A stretch of 64,000 nt of DNA from positions 23,536,905 to 23,600,904 of the forward strand of contig CM056743.1 in NCBI GenBank assembly GCA_029851415.1, read 5' to 3'. The notes under the pieces were generated by a model that did not search any database, had not been told where the DNA came from, and saw only the letters and a program-made list of their open reading frames with translations. This stretch comes from Eretmocerus hayati. Lineage: Eukaryota; Arthropoda; Insecta; Hymenoptera; Aphelinidae. A program made the position numbers and the translations under genes. Below are positions 63,301 through 64,000 of this stretch, one piece after another; position 1 is the stretch's first letter, and every line of letters begins with the position of its first letter.

Positions 63301-64000
63301 TCCAGATCATCCATCCACCTACCCACCCACCAAAACATCCACCCATCCAACCATCGACCCACCCATGTCCCGTACGGCCACCCGCTATATACTTCACTCC
63401 TCCCGCGTGGGCAATCAAATACGCAGGATTTGAACGAAAGTTCCCCATTTTCTTGTCAACGAGACAGTCTTGTAAATTCTTATTTTCGAATGAAACCATC
63501 GAACAAGTCAACTTGTGTAATTAGTACTAGGCTTTTTGACGAAATATATTATCGACACCGTTGAATTTTGTTGAGTTCCACTCACAACCCAAATCCATGA
63601 AGAGATCTCACTTCTGATTATCATAATTGTGATAACTATCAGTGAAAAAGTAGTTCTGACAGGTTCATTAAAATCACAAATCGACGAAGTTCAACTTTGT
63701 ACTTTTACAAAGGCTTAATGAAGGCTTGAACGAGTTTTGAAATTCTTGAGTAAGGACTAAAAATTATTGGTGTAGAAAATGAACTGAAAAGGTGTATGTA
63801 TGTAAGAAGATTATTCTGGAGGAAGAATGATTATATACACTGCTCGATAAAATCATCTCTGAATTGAGTCGTCAGGATTGATTAGATATAGCTCGTCGTG
63901 GAGTTCCAGGGTAATCAAAATGGTGAGAAACTGCTCCTACCAGAATGCTGCTGAGTCTTCGATGGGATGAAATTTCATTCTCCGCGTTACAACGGCTATA

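Noticed and set aside
63102..63524. 140-codon open frame with PDRTR/HPPTHPP repeats, and its antisense partner 63176-63511
   Set aside because: Both translate the CCAGACCGT minisatellite and the CCATCCACCCA tract; not a protein gene.

Overview
The window is insect nuclear DNA: AT-rich, intron-rich and full of short non-autonomous transposons and foldback repeats. Its one recognisable cellular gene is the voltage-gated sodium channel gene para (Nav1), on the minus strand. I could place 17 coding exons, running from the start codon at 45561 down to 7690. Their reading frames join through GT..AG splice sites without a break to give 1082 residues plus one base. They encode the N-terminus, all of domain I, the I-II linker, all of domain II and the start of the II-III linker. 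Domains III and IV are not present and should lie beyond the low-coordinate end. The order of insect cannot be settled by reading; a holometabolous insect such as a hymenopteran is possible, but this is inference.

Layout from the 5' end of the gene (high coordinates) to the low end. 47250-64000 is upstream DNA or an undetected first intron; it holds a piggyBac-like relic (58624-59620), two foldbacks, two minisatellites of one family in opposite orientation, and an orphan exon-like block (49921-49998). 46727-47230 is a GC-rich probable 5'-UTR exon, spliced to the start-codon exon (45415-45592). Lysine-rich optional exon j (40130-40162) and exon 2 follow. Domain I is in exons 3-8 (19786-33483), the I-II linker in exons 8-13, and domain II in exons 13-16 (7690-11490). 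1-7689 is intron, carrying satellites, a 1.6-kb foldback and a short coding relic.

With exon j included, the model's own residue numbers coincide with the housefly numbering used for pyrethroid-resistance sites. Met918, Leu925, Thr929, Leu932 and Leu1014 are all the susceptible residues. Asp387 and Glu985 are the first two residues of the DEKA selectivity ring.

The most unusual part is the introns. Several hold long inverted repeats that would fold into double-stranded RNA if transcribed. The largest is a 5.35-kb palindrome in intron 4 (23091-28443). Its arms carry a decayed duplicated gene-like sequence, mirrored GGGACGTCCC-type minisatellites, and a 589-bp insertion present in one arm only. 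Another is a 2.1-kb TA-flanked element in intron 2 (34562-36660). All calls come from reading the sequence by eye; no database search was possible.
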